From contig NZ_FRAC01000006.1 in the NCBI RefSeq assembly GCF_900142215.1, forward strand, positions 62,001 to 126,000: a DNA stretch of 64,000 nt, written 5' to 3'. A program made the position numbers and the translations under genes. This DNA comes from Anaerocolumna jejuensis DSM 15929 (lineage in GTDB: Bacteria > Bacillota > Clostridia > Lachnospirales > Lachnospiraceae). Position 1 is the stretch's first letter; each line of letters starts with the position of its first letter. A model generated the notes under the pieces. That model had not been told where the DNA came from. It made no database searches and saw only the letters and a list, made by a program, of their open reading frames with translations. Positions 45,964 through 52,423 of this stretch are shown here, one piece after another.

Positions 45964-46080
45964 ACACCAATTCTTTTTCGGTGTATGGGCGCAAGCCCTT
46001 GTAAACAGCGTTAAGAAGTTTAAGCGGACGTGCCCCCAACGGTTTGGGGGTGCGTTTGCGGTATCCGTAAGGGTATAAAC
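45964..46080 (+). other. Hairpin-rich phage intergenic region
   Basis: At least three hairpins follow one another: ACACC/GGTGT (45964-45984), GGGC-gcaa-GCCC (45987-45998) and CCCCCAA-cggt-TTGGGGG (46033-46050). Further weaker stems are also present. Such a cluster between ssb and coat genes is a candidate terminator, second-strand origin or packaging element. Confidence 0.55.
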
Positions 46081-46168
46081 TTTAGCGTACGTGTTCATAG
46101 TTTTAAAATTTGCGGATTCTCTCCTTCCTCAAGTTTTATATAGAAATCAAAGTAAAGGGGGTGAATAT

Positions 46169-46333
46169 ATGTTGTTTTTAGCTTCTACAAGTGGTATGGC
46201 TAATGCGTTATCCAATATTACATCGGCTGTGGCTAGTGTGGTTTCTATTGCTACTACTGGTGATTTAGCTATTTTCTTTTGGGCTGGTGTTGCTGGTATT
46301 GGTATTGGCATTATGCACAAATTAAAGCATTAA
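46169..46333 (+). CDS. Phage major coat protein candidate
   Basis: The 54-residue protein has an Ala/Ser/Thr-rich N-terminal half, a central membrane segment (DLAIFFWAGVAGIGIGIM) and a basic C-terminus (HKLKH). This is the classic layout of a filamentous-phage major coat protein, whose basic end contacts DNA. ATG at 46169 follows AAAGGGGGTGAATAT. It lies directly upstream of the adsorption protein gene. No cleavable signal peptide is evident, as in some inoviruses. Confidence 0.8.
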   Translation: MLFLASTSGMANALSNITSAVASVVSIATTGDLAIFFWAGVAGIGIGIMHKLKH

Positions 46334-46387
46334 TACATAATGTTTGGGACTATTTAATATAGTCCCTTTTTTATAGAAAGGGGAAAA

Positions 46388-47677
46388 ATGAGAAACATTC
46401 TTAAAATTATTTTTGTTTTTACTTTTACATTTATTCTTTTTTGGTTTCCTTCAAAAGTTTATGCTGCTGATTATGGTCCTGATGTTATTACGGATGCGCA
46501 ATTACAATCTGCTCTTAATGCATTCAAGAATTATGTTTCAACTTACGAACCTATTAAATCTCAAATTAGTGGCAAGATATTGCATTATACTGCTATTTAT
46601 AATGGTGCTCGTATTGTTGTTTATTGCAATACGCTAACTGCTACAATTGATTATCAGTTTGGCGCTTGTTATATCCACCCTAATGATTCAAGTGGTTTTA
46701 GTATGGAATTAGATATACAGTCTGATGGTACTTTCACCTTACCGACGGGCTGGGGTACTAATTATATTTTTTCTGGTGGTAGTTTTATTTCTAATCATAG
46801 TATTCGTTATACGGATTATTCTATATGTACTTATTCTGGTACTTTGATGAGAGGTTCTGTTAATGTCGGTGAAAAGTATCAACCTACCCAAGCGGATATG
46901 TCAGGCCCGGTACCGTCTTATGATTCTACTGTTCCGACTCCGTCTAATCTACGTGTGAAATATATATTACCAAAAGGATTATTTCCAAAAATAAGAGAGA
47001 CACAATTACAAAGTACGTGGACTCCTACGTCTGGTGCTTTAAGAGCTGAAATAAGCTTGGTTTATAATTTTAAGTCTGGTGCTGATAAAATTACAAAGGT
47101 GATCCCATATGTCACTTATGCTGATGGTGTATTTGCTTCTGCGGGTCAACGTACGGATTTATTACAAACGGATATAGAAAAATTCATACATGATAAAAAT
47201 TCGAATACATCTGGTCAAACGTTTGAAAATGGGAAACTTAATTTAGTTGCTTATTATATCAGATTTTCTATTTTTTCAGATGATAAACTTAAATATGGAA
47301 ATTGGGTTAAGGTAGATTTAGTTACTGGTGGAAGTTTTGACGACGGTAATGTTACTAATAAATATGATGAGGTTTACACCGACAAAAATGGGGATGAAAT
47401 TAGTGTTGATAATCCCGAATACGGCGGTACTACATATGATAATGATGGAAAAAAGGTAGACCCTACTAGTTTAAGAAGTTTTACCGATTATTTATTAGCA
47501 ATACCTAATATTTTAGCAAAAACGTTTGAAGCTCTGGTGTCACTTATCGGTGGTATAGGTAAATTTAATATCATTATGGCATATTTATTTGTTGGTATGT
47601 CTCCTGTTATACCTACTTTATTGGTTGGGGGTATTGGACTTTTGGTTATATTGGGTATTATTAAGTTTCTTAAGTAG
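46388..47677 (+). CDS. Phage adsorption / minor coat protein (pIII-like)
   Basis: The 429-residue protein has a signal peptide (1-26, ending VYA), a large exported beta-rich region and a C-terminal hydrophobic anchor (about 395-429; MAYLFVGMSPVIPTLLVGG then GIIKFLK). This N-in signal plus C-terminal tail anchor is the topology of pIII, which tips the virion and binds the host. An acidic DGNVTNKYDEVYTDKNGDE linker lies before the anchor. Because it is the host-recognition protein it should be the most variable phage gene. Confidence 0.75.
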   Translation: MRNILKIIFVFTFTFILFWFPSKVYAADYGPDVITDAQLQSALNAFKNYVSTYEPIKSQISGKILHYTAIYNGARIVVYCNTLTATIDYQFGACYIHPNDSSGFSMELDIQSDGTFTLPTGWGTNYIFSGGSFISNHSIRYTDYSICTYSGTLMRGSVNVGEKYQPTQADMSGPVPSYDSTVPTPSNLRVKYILPKGLFPKIRETQLQSTWTPTSGALRAEISLVYNFKSGADKITKVIPYVTYADGVFASAGQRTDLLQTDIEKFIHDKNSNTSGQTFENGKLNLVAYYIRFSIFSDDKLKYGNWVKVDLVTGGSFDDGNVTNKYDEVYTDKNGDEISVDNPEYGGTTYDNDGKKVDPTSLRSFTDYLLAIPNILAKTFEALVSLIGGIGKFNIIMAYLFVGMSPVIPTLLVGGIGLLVILGIIKFLK

Positions 47678-47687
47678 AGGTGTTAAT

Positions 47688-47831
47688 ATGGTTGAGGTAT
47701 GGAAGGCTGTTAACAATATTATGTCAATTGAGATATCGTATAATAGCGTTACTGTGACATTTTGGCAAATGTTTATATATTTTGCTTTGCTTACGTTTGT
47801 CGTGTGTTTTATAAGAAATCTATTTGATTAG
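47688..47831 (+). CDS. Small phage membrane protein, 47 residues
   Basis: The 47-residue product starts MVEVWKAVNNIM and has one membrane segment (FWQMFIYFALLTFVVCFI) and a short basic end. GAGGTGTTAAT precedes ATG. By position between pIII-like and Zot genes it is a candidate minor coat (pVI/pVII/pIX-like) protein. Confidence 0.7.
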   Translation: MVEVWKAVNNIMSIEISYNSVTVTFWQMFIYFALLTFVVCFIRNLFD

Positions 47832-47840
47832 GGGGTAAAT

Positions 47841-47954
47841 ATGACTGACGGACAATTTAATCTATTTATGGAATTTTTACTTGAAATACGTAATTGTGTT
47901 GCTATATATGTAATTTGGTTAAATGTAAATAAGCTGTTTAGGGGGTTTAATTAA
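47841..47954 (+). CDS. Small phage protein, 37 residues
   Basis: A very short frame starts MTDGQFNLFMEFLLE, preceded by AGGGGGTAAAT. Its TAA shares the last A with the next ATG (TAATG), so it is coupled. A weakly hydrophobic helix (CVAIYVIWLNV) suggests membrane association. Likely a virion-end or assembly protein. Confidence 0.6.
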   Translation: MTDGQFNLFMEFLLEIRNCVAIYVIWLNVNKLFRGFN

Positions 47955-48091
47955 TGGATGCTCTTGTTGGATTTATAATGGGTTCCTCCACTTCTTTTGA
48001 TATTTATGTAGCCATAAGGCTGGCTATTGTGTTCGCTCTTATTGATATGATTAAATGTGTAACTGTATCATTGGTAAAGGGGGTTAAATAA
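47954..48091 (+). CDS. Small phage membrane protein, 45 residues
   Basis: The protein starts MDALVGFIMGSS and has one membrane segment (VAIRLAIVFALIDMI) and a basic tail. It is coupled by TAATG overlaps to both the preceding gene and the Zot gene, which argues strongly that all three are translated. Confidence 0.65.
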   Translation: MDALVGFIMGSSTSFDIYVAIRLAIVFALIDMIKCVTVSLVKGVK

Positions 48092-48981
48092 TGGTATTTA
48101 TATTGGCTGGATTAGTTTTTGTGTCAATTATGATACCAAAATTCGGCTGTTTTTTATTGAACTTACCTCATGTACTCTTCTATCTTCCCAAGGATATATA
48201 TTTGTATTTTAAGCATAAGGACTATAATAAATGTAAAGTGGGTCATATTATTGCTATTATAGGCTTGTTTGGGCAAGGTAAGACGCTTACGGCTGTACAT
48301 ATTGTTGCTCGAATGTATTTACGTAAATATGGTAAAAAAGTTTGGTGTAGTAGACGTAAAAAATTAGTATATCAAAGGGTAAAAATTATTTCTAACGTTG
48401 ATTTAAAGGTGCCTTATGAAAAATTTATATCTTTGGAGCAGATTGTATATAGTGCTGAGAATAACCAGAAATATGATGATGATAATGATACTCTAACAGT
48501 TACACTTGTATTAGGTGATGAATTTAGTTGTCAAATGAATTCGCGTAATTTTAAAAGCAATATAAGTCCTGTATTGTTGAATACTATACTAACTTGTCGG
48601 CATTACTATATAGCTATTTATTATACTACTCAACGATTTAATCAGGTTGATGCTCTCCTACGTCAAGTTACAAGTTATTGTATTAGTTGTAACAAGACTT
48701 GGAGGTTGCAGGGAATAGATTATTATGATGCATGGCAGATAGAAAATTCTACTTCTATCTTGCAGGTTAAGCCGTATTGGCGCTCTGCATGGTTTGTTAG
48801 AAATAAGGATTATGACATGTATGATACTCTAGCTTGTGTAGATAATTTAAAAAAATCCTCTGAAAATGGTGATATGATTACAGAATCAGAAATATTGGCT
48901 TTGCAATGTAATAATGGAAATCCGGATAATTTAATAACACCATCTCGTAAATTCCGTAAAATCCGGAAAAAAATGAGATAA
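48091..48981 (+). CDS. Zot/pI-family phage assembly ATPase
   Basis: The 296-residue protein has an N-terminal membrane segment (about 1-32). A P-loop ATPase follows with Walker A G58-LFGQ-GKT65 and Walker B LVLGDE (139-144). It then has TILTCRHYYIAIYYTTQRFNQVDALLRQ, matching the sensor region of zonula-occludens-toxin-type assembly proteins. In filamentous phages this inner-membrane motor drives virion extrusion. It is the hallmark gene that identifies the element as inovirus-like. The membrane segment is N-terminal rather than C-terminal, as expected for a diverged or Gram-positive form. Confidence 0.85.
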   Translation: MVFILAGLVFVSIMIPKFGCFLLNLPHVLFYLPKDIYLYFKHKDYNKCKVGHIIAIIGLFGQGKTLTAVHIVARMYLRKYGKKVWCSRRKKLVYQRVKIISNVDLKVPYEKFISLEQIVYSAENNQKYDDDNDTLTVTLVLGDEFSCQMNSRNFKSNISPVLLNTILTCRHYYIAIYYTTQRFNQVDALLRQVTSYCISCNKTWRLQGIDYYDAWQIENSTSILQVKPYWRSAWFVRNKDYDMYDTLACVDNLKKSSENGDMITESEILALQCNNGNPDNLITPSRKFRKIRKKMR

Positions 48982-48987
48982 TGCCAG

Positions 48988-49028
48988 AAACTCCCAGTGG
49001 GCAAGCGAAGCGCCACTGGGAGTTTTGT
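48988..49028 (+). terminator. Phage intrinsic terminator after zot-like gene
   Basis: AAACTCCCAGTGG (48988-49000) pairs perfectly with 49013-49025 and is followed by a short T run. It separates the structural operon from the replication region. Confidence 0.85.
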
Positions 49029-49064
49029 TACTACTGAAAGTTCTTCAGACATTTTAGTTAATTA

Positions 49065-49209
49065 AAGTGCGCTAAGTCTAGTATTACCTTAGCGCACTTC
49101 TGTCGCATGTCGCATTTTACTTACTTTCTAGGTTTTATGCGGTGTTAAAGGCTATAAAAAGTTGTCGCAAAGTTGTCGCAAATGCTGTCGCAAGTTAACT
49201 TCTGTCGCA
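49065..49209 (+). other. CRESS-type replication origin: TAGTATTAC stem-loop and iterons
   Basis: A perfect 12-bp stem (49065-49076 with 49088-49099) carries an 11-nt loop (49077-49087) whose last nine bases are TAGTATTAC. This is the nonanucleotide nicked by circovirus and nanovirus Rep proteins. One base after the stem are two tandem TGTCGCA iterons (49101-49107, 49108-49114). Four more copies lie at 49163, 49174, 49186 and 49203. The rep gene starts 17 bp later. The arrangement matches circovirus origins. Confidence 0.92.
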
Positions 49210-49226
49210 AATAAAGGGGATAAGGT

Positions 49227-50228
49227 ATGGCAAAAGATACGCAAAGTCGCAAATGGCAGTTAACAATTAATAATCCTTCTGATAAGGGTTATACCCATGA
49301 TGTTATCAAGGAAAGATTTGAAAATTTTAAGTCACTTGTTTATTGGTGTATGTCGGATGAAATAGGCTTAGAGAATCATGTTTATCATATTCATTTTTAT
49401 ATGGCCTTCTCTTCTGCTGTTCGGTTTAGTCAGATATCAAAGGCATTTAATGGTGCACATTTGGAAATGGCTAGGGGTACCAGTTTGGAAAATCGGGATT
49501 ATATTTTTAAAGAGGGTAAATATGAAAAGGATAAAAAGAAAGAAAGTAATCTTCCTGATACGCATGAGGAATTCGGGGAAATGCCTTTAGAGAGACAAGG
49601 ACATAGGTCGGATATTGAGGATTTATATGATATGGTGAAAGAAGGTTTGACCAATTTTGAAATACTGGAAATGTCTCCGCAGTATCTTTTGAATATTGAT
49701 AAGGTCGAAAAGGTTCGGCAGATTGTGAAGGAAGAAAATTATAAGACAGTGTTTCGGCAGCTTAGTGTTAATTACATATATGGTCATACTGGTGTCGGTA
49801 AGACAAGAGGTATTATGGAAATGTATGGGTATCAGAATATATTTAGAGTTACGGATTATGAACATCCTTTTGATAATTATAAGGGTCAGGACATTATTAT
49901 TTTTGAGGAATTTAGAAGTAGTTTAAAGATTCAGGATATGTTGAATTATTTGGACGGATATCCCCTTGAATTGCCTTGTAGGTACGCTAATAAGATAGCT
50001 TGTTTTACTCAGGTATATATTATTACTAATATCCCACTTTCAGACCAATATGAAGGTATACAAAGGGATTGTAAGGAAACTTGGGACGCTTTTTTAAGGA
50101 GGATACATAGGGTTATATGTATGCAGGAAAAACAGTCTGATATATTTACCGTAAAGGAGTATTTTAGCAAAGATACGGACTTTGTCCCTGTAAGGTATAT
50201 TCAGGAACAAATACCATTTAACGATTAG
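49227..50228 (+). CDS. rep: CRESS-type rolling-circle replication initiator (HUH endonuclease + SF3 helicase)
   Basis: The 333-residue Rep contains every CRESS motif. HUH motif I is WQLTINNP (10-17), motif II is H54-I-H56 and motif III is the catalytic Y92-I-F-K95. The SF3 helicase has Walker A GHTGVGKT (186-193), Walker B DIIIFEEF (222-229), motif C ITN (266-268) and the arginine finger in FLRRIHRVI. Size and layout equal those of circovirus Rep. It should nick the TAGTATTAC loop upstream and unwind the genome. Filamentous phages usually encode Rep_trans, RepL or pII-like initiators, so this is unusual. GGGGATAAGGT precedes ATG. Confidence 0.95.
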   Translation: MAKDTQSRKWQLTINNPSDKGYTHDVIKERFENFKSLVYWCMSDEIGLENHVYHIHFYMAFSSAVRFSQISKAFNGAHLEMARGTSLENRDYIFKEGKYEKDKKKESNLPDTHEEFGEMPLERQGHRSDIEDLYDMVKEGLTNFEILEMSPQYLLNIDKVEKVRQIVKEENYKTVFRQLSVNYIYGHTGVGKTRGIMEMYGYQNIFRVTDYEHPFDNYKGQDIIIFEEFRSSLKIQDMLNYLDGYPLELPCRYANKIACFTQVYIITNIPLSDQYEGIQRDCKETWDAFLRRIHRVICMQEKQSDIFTVKEYFSKDTDFVPVRYIQEQIPFND

Positions 50229-50236
50229 GGGGTTAT

Positions 50237-50377
50237 ATGAAAGAAGATATTAAAGAGTTTATGGAAAATTTTATATGCTTATTAATAATTATGGTTGTGT
50301 TACTCTTATCCTTTTTATTTTTATGTACTGTGATTTGTTTTGGGGCATGGGTTTGTAACAAATTGGCTAGAGGTTAA
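50237..50377 (+). CDS. Small phage membrane protein, 46 residues
   Basis: The protein begins MKEDIKEFMENF and has a strong membrane segment (ICLLIIMVVLLLSFLFLCTV). It starts 8 bp after the rep stop, with TTAGGGGGTTAT as its site. Role unknown; possibly superinfection exclusion or assembly. Confidence 0.6.
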   Translation: MKEDIKEFMENFICLLIIMVVLLLSFLFLCTVICFGAWVCNKLARG

Positions 50378-50400
50378 TAAGTGCTTAAGAAAGGATGATT

Positions 50401-50505
50401 ATGCTATTACATTACATACCTATGATATTTTTAGGGTTCCTGATATTGATAGATTTTACTATACTTGCTATGGATTTGTTGCAAAGTATAGATAGTGACG
50501 TTTAG
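50401..50505 (+). CDS. Very small phage membrane protein, 34 residues
   Basis: The peptide starts MLLHYIPMIFLGFLILID after AAGAAAGGATGATT. It is almost entirely one hydrophobic helix. It lies between the 46-residue protein and the 42-bp hairpin. Only the site and hydrophobicity support it. Confidence 0.45.
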   Translation: MLLHYIPMIFLGFLILIDFTILAMDLLQSIDSDV

Positions 50506-50516
50506 CCTGTGTCATA

Positions 50517-50620
50517 GGTACTGTCCCCTCCCTCCCCCCAGGAGCGCATGAAGCGTATCCACTAATCTTTACCGGAGAATACGCTTCATGCGCTCCTGGG
50601 GGGAGGGAGGGGACAGTACC
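50517..50620. repeat. Perfect 42-bp inverted repeat, candidate phage packaging signal
   Basis: The arms 50517-50558 and 50579-50620 are exact reverse complements with a 20-nt loop. The stem is strikingly G+C-rich for this element and contains GGGGGGAGGGAGGGG on the plus strand (50598-50612), a candidate G-quadruplex. Filamentous phages mark ssDNA for packaging with a long hairpin in a non-coding region, and this is the best candidate. There is no T run, so it is not a simple terminator. Confidence 0.85.
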
Positions 50621-50690
50621 GGGCTTATTATATACTTGAATTATAGGACTATCCTGTGTTATTATTAATAAAAAGGACCGGAGGTAACGT

Positions 50691-50966
50691 ATGGATAATG
50701 AGTTAAAGGAAGCTCTTAGCGGTGTTGTGGCTGAAATTAGGCAGTTAAGTGATAAAGTGGATAAGATTGACAAACGTTTGGAAATCGTTGAATATAAGGT
50801 TGATAGAACAAATGAAAGGTTTGAAAATTTAGATTTAAAGGTTGATAATTTAGATTTAAGGCTTCGCAATGTTGAAGCGAATATTCGTAAAGATATTAGG
50901 GGGCTTTCAGAAGATAATGAAACAATTATTGAAGTATTAAAACAACATGAGTTGTTACCAAGATAA
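50691..50966 (+). CDS. Coiled-coil protein, phage accessory
   Basis: The 91-residue protein is one long heptad-repeat coiled coil (VVAEIRQLSDKVDKIDKRLEIVEYKVDRTNERF... LDLKVDNLDLRL). ACCGGAGGTAACGT precedes ATG, and a promoter-like TTGAAT-N18-TATTAT lies at 50636-50665. A terminator follows, so it is an independent transcription unit. The heptads resemble tail-fibre or accessory coiled-coil proteins; function unknown. Confidence 0.75.
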   Translation: MDNELKEALSGVVAEIRQLSDKVDKIDKRLEIVEYKVDRTNERFENLDLKVDNLDLRLRNVEANIRKDIRGLSEDNETIIEVLKQHELLPR

Positions 50967-50988
50967 CAAAAAAATATTACGGTTTATG

Positions 50989-51021
50989 AAAAGCACATGG
51001 TTAAATGCCTTGTGCTTTTTT
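50989..51021 (+). terminator. Intrinsic terminator
   Basis: AAAAGCACA (50989-50997) pairs with TGTGCTTTT (51011-51019), and the T run continues to 51021. Confidence 0.85.
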
Positions 51022-51040
51022 GATTGAAAGATGGTGGGTT

Positions 51041-51214
51041 ATGGATGATGAAATAAGAGATATTTTAATGGAGATATTCGCAAAGATTGATTATTTAGAT
51101 TTAAAGTTAGACAGATTGGCAGAACGAATGGATATTAATGATTTGAACTGTCGTAAGTCTGCTAAAGACATTATAGTTAAATTGATAAACTTAATTGATT
51201 CATTACCGGAATGA
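51041..51214 (+). CDS. Second, shorter coiled-coil phage protein
   Basis: The 57-residue protein starts MDDEIRDILMEIFAKIDYLD; the heptad pattern (LDLKLDRLAERMDI) is related to the preceding coiled-coil protein. The ATG at 51041 is preceded by AAAGATGGTGGG; an in-frame ATG at 51005 lies inside the upstream terminator and is rejected. Confidence 0.6.
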   Translation: MDDEIRDILMEIFAKIDYLDLKLDRLAERMDINDLNCRKSAKDIIVKLINLIDSLPE

Positions 51215-51250
51215 TTTTACATATTGCGGAAAAGTTTATATAAAAAATGA

Positions 51251-51286
51251 AAAAGCACAAGGATAATATAATCCCTGTGCTTTTTT
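51251..51286. terminator. Bidirectional intrinsic terminator
   Basis: AAAAGCACA (51251-51259) pairs with TGTGCTTTT (51276-51284), with GGAT/ATCC extending the stem. It ends both the coiled-coil gene and the convergent RHH gene. The stem sequence is the same as in the terminator at 50989. Confidence 0.85.
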
Positions 51287-51527
51287 AACCAGTCTTGGAA
51301 TTTGATGACTTTCCCTGCTTGACTACTTTAGGCTGTGCAAGTGTAACTTTACCGTCCTCTCCTACTATTAGCTGACCATGTTCTTTTTCGTAGTCTTCTA
51401 TATAGTTTAAAACAATATATTCAAGTAAATTACTGTCGCTTCTTCTATCATTTTTAGCAATATGGCTAAATTTAGCTTTGTCTTGTTTATTGATATATGT
51501 TTTAAGTTGGGGTTTATCTGTTGGCAT
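51285..51527 (-). CDS. Ribbon-helix-helix (Arc/CopG-like) repressor of the prophage
   Basis: The 80-residue protein has a short basic strand (PQLKTYINKQDKAKF) and two helices (SHIAKNDRRSDSNLLEYIVLNYIEDYEKEHG), as in RHH repressors, then an unstructured basic tail. It is the only minus-strand gene with good support in the phage. Its start faces a promoter-operator region at 51556-51605. It is the likely lysogeny or copy-number regulator. TTAAGGAGAAATT precedes ATG. Confidence 0.8.
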   Translation of the reverse strand: MPTDKPQLKTYINKQDKAKFSHIAKNDRRSDSNLLEYIVLNYIEDYEKEHGQLIVGEDGKVTLAQPKVVKQGKSSNSKTG

Positions 51528-51555
51528 AATTTCTCCTTAAGGTTATAAATAACGC

Positions 51556-51605
51556 TTGACTTTAGTAGTCTACCGTAGTATACTTTATTTATAAGGTAGT
51601 CTACT
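51556..51605 (+). promoter_or_regulatory. Phage promoter overlapped by repeated operator
   Basis: TTGACT (51556-51561) and TATACT (51579-51584) are 17 bp apart on the plus strand. The near-palindrome AGTAGTCTACC (51564-51574) fills the spacer and recurs as GGTAGTCTACT at 51595-51605, past the start point. Binding of the adjacent RHH protein to both would block this promoter. Confidence 0.7.
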
Positions 51606-51621
51606 TAAGACCACGGTCGGT

Positions 51622-51789
51622 CTAGTTGTTTCTGGATGGCATTGGTAAATCCTGCATGGTTAGCTTGTTAGGCGGTTCGTATTGCCTATCCCTCTTGTAC
51701 ATACTTGCAAGATGGTTCGTTCCTTGGTAATTAAATACTGACGATTCTTTAGTTCTTGGGTTCTCCAAGAATGTATATGAATGTTTCAT
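51622..51789 (-). CDS. Possible small phage protein, 55 residues
   Basis: An open frame starts MKHSYTFLENPRTKESS with coding-like composition, but no ribosome binding site. A promoter-like TTGCCT-N17-TAAAAT lies 16 bp before the ATG, so it would be nearly leaderless. Weak. Confidence 0.35.
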   Translation of the reverse strand: MKHSYTFLENPRTKESSVFNYQGTNHLASMYKRDRQYEPPNKLTMQDLPMPSRNN

Positions 51790-51866
51790 ATTATTTGTAT
51801 TAAAAATTTTAACATATATTTGTAGAATAGGCAAGGGGATAATAAATCTAACATTTTATCAGGAAT

Positions 51867-52118
51867 ATGGATGGAATAAGCATGGATAGTAATTTATTGA
51901 AGAAGGTCCCTAAAAAATATCATACAGCCATAACAGATATTTATCATGATGAAGATGGGTACTGGTGTGTTATAGGTTGCAATAGTGGTTATAAATTAGA
52001 AAGCTATTATTCCGAATATACAATTCATGAGGATAACTTAAATCAATTTTTAAGTATATTCGAGCAAATAGTAAAATCAAATTTAGATTTTAATAGGGTT
52101 AATGGGTTCGCCAAGTAA
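51867..52118 (+). CDS. Hypothetical phage protein, 83 residues
   Basis: The soluble protein contains KKVPKKYHTAITDIYHDEDGYWCVIGCNSGYKLESYYSEYTIHEDNL-type sequence, abridged here to its key DEDGYWCVIGCNSGY core. It has no recognised family. The start may be 51867 or 51882; neither has a strong site. It is the first likely target of the RHH-controlled promoter. Confidence 0.55.
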   Translation: MDGISMDSNLLKKVPKKYHTAITDIYHDEDGYWCVIGCNSGYKLESYYSEYTIHEDNLNQFLSIFEQIVKSNLDFNRVNGFAK

Positions 52119-52200
52119 AAGAGTATATAAAGGCATATGTAAGATGTAGGACTTACTGATATACTCTCCCATTATCCCCTTACATATTGGGGGTTGTGTG

Positions 52201-52389
52201 ATGCATCCTGCGGAAATTTCAATAAGAAATGATATCTCTAATCTTACATTATATAGGCTTGCACCTATTACGGACGATATTAAAAGGGATATTAAATATG
52301 CTTTTTGGCATGGTTTTATTGATGAATATATATACAAAGATTTACTGAAAGCTTTATCTGATAAAAGGGATAATTTACTCGAATATTAG
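52201..52389 (+). CDS. Hypothetical phage protein, 62 residues
   Basis: The protein begins MHPAEISIRNDISNLTLYRL and is preceded by ATTGGGGGTTGTGTG, the same G-rich site as the structural genes, so it belongs to the phage. Helical, soluble, family unknown. It is the last gene before the right attachment repeat and a conceivable excision or control protein. Confidence 0.6.
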   Translation: MHPAEISIRNDISNLTLYRLAPITDDIKRDIKYAFWHGFIDEYIYKDLLKALSDKRDNLLEY

Positions 52390-52423
52390 TTCGATAAATT
52401 GACCTTTTAACTATTCTCCGTAT

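Noticed and set aside
45829..46098. 89-codon minus-strand frame in the hairpin-rich phage region
   Set aside because: It overlaps ssb on the opposite strand and crosses several hairpins; no start signal.
50517..50620. Rho-independent terminator
   Set aside because: No T run follows either arm and a 42-bp stem is far longer than needed.
50468..50869. 133-codon minus-strand frame across the 42-bp hairpin
   Set aside because: It is a shadow of the hairpin and of the coiled-coil gene on the other strand.
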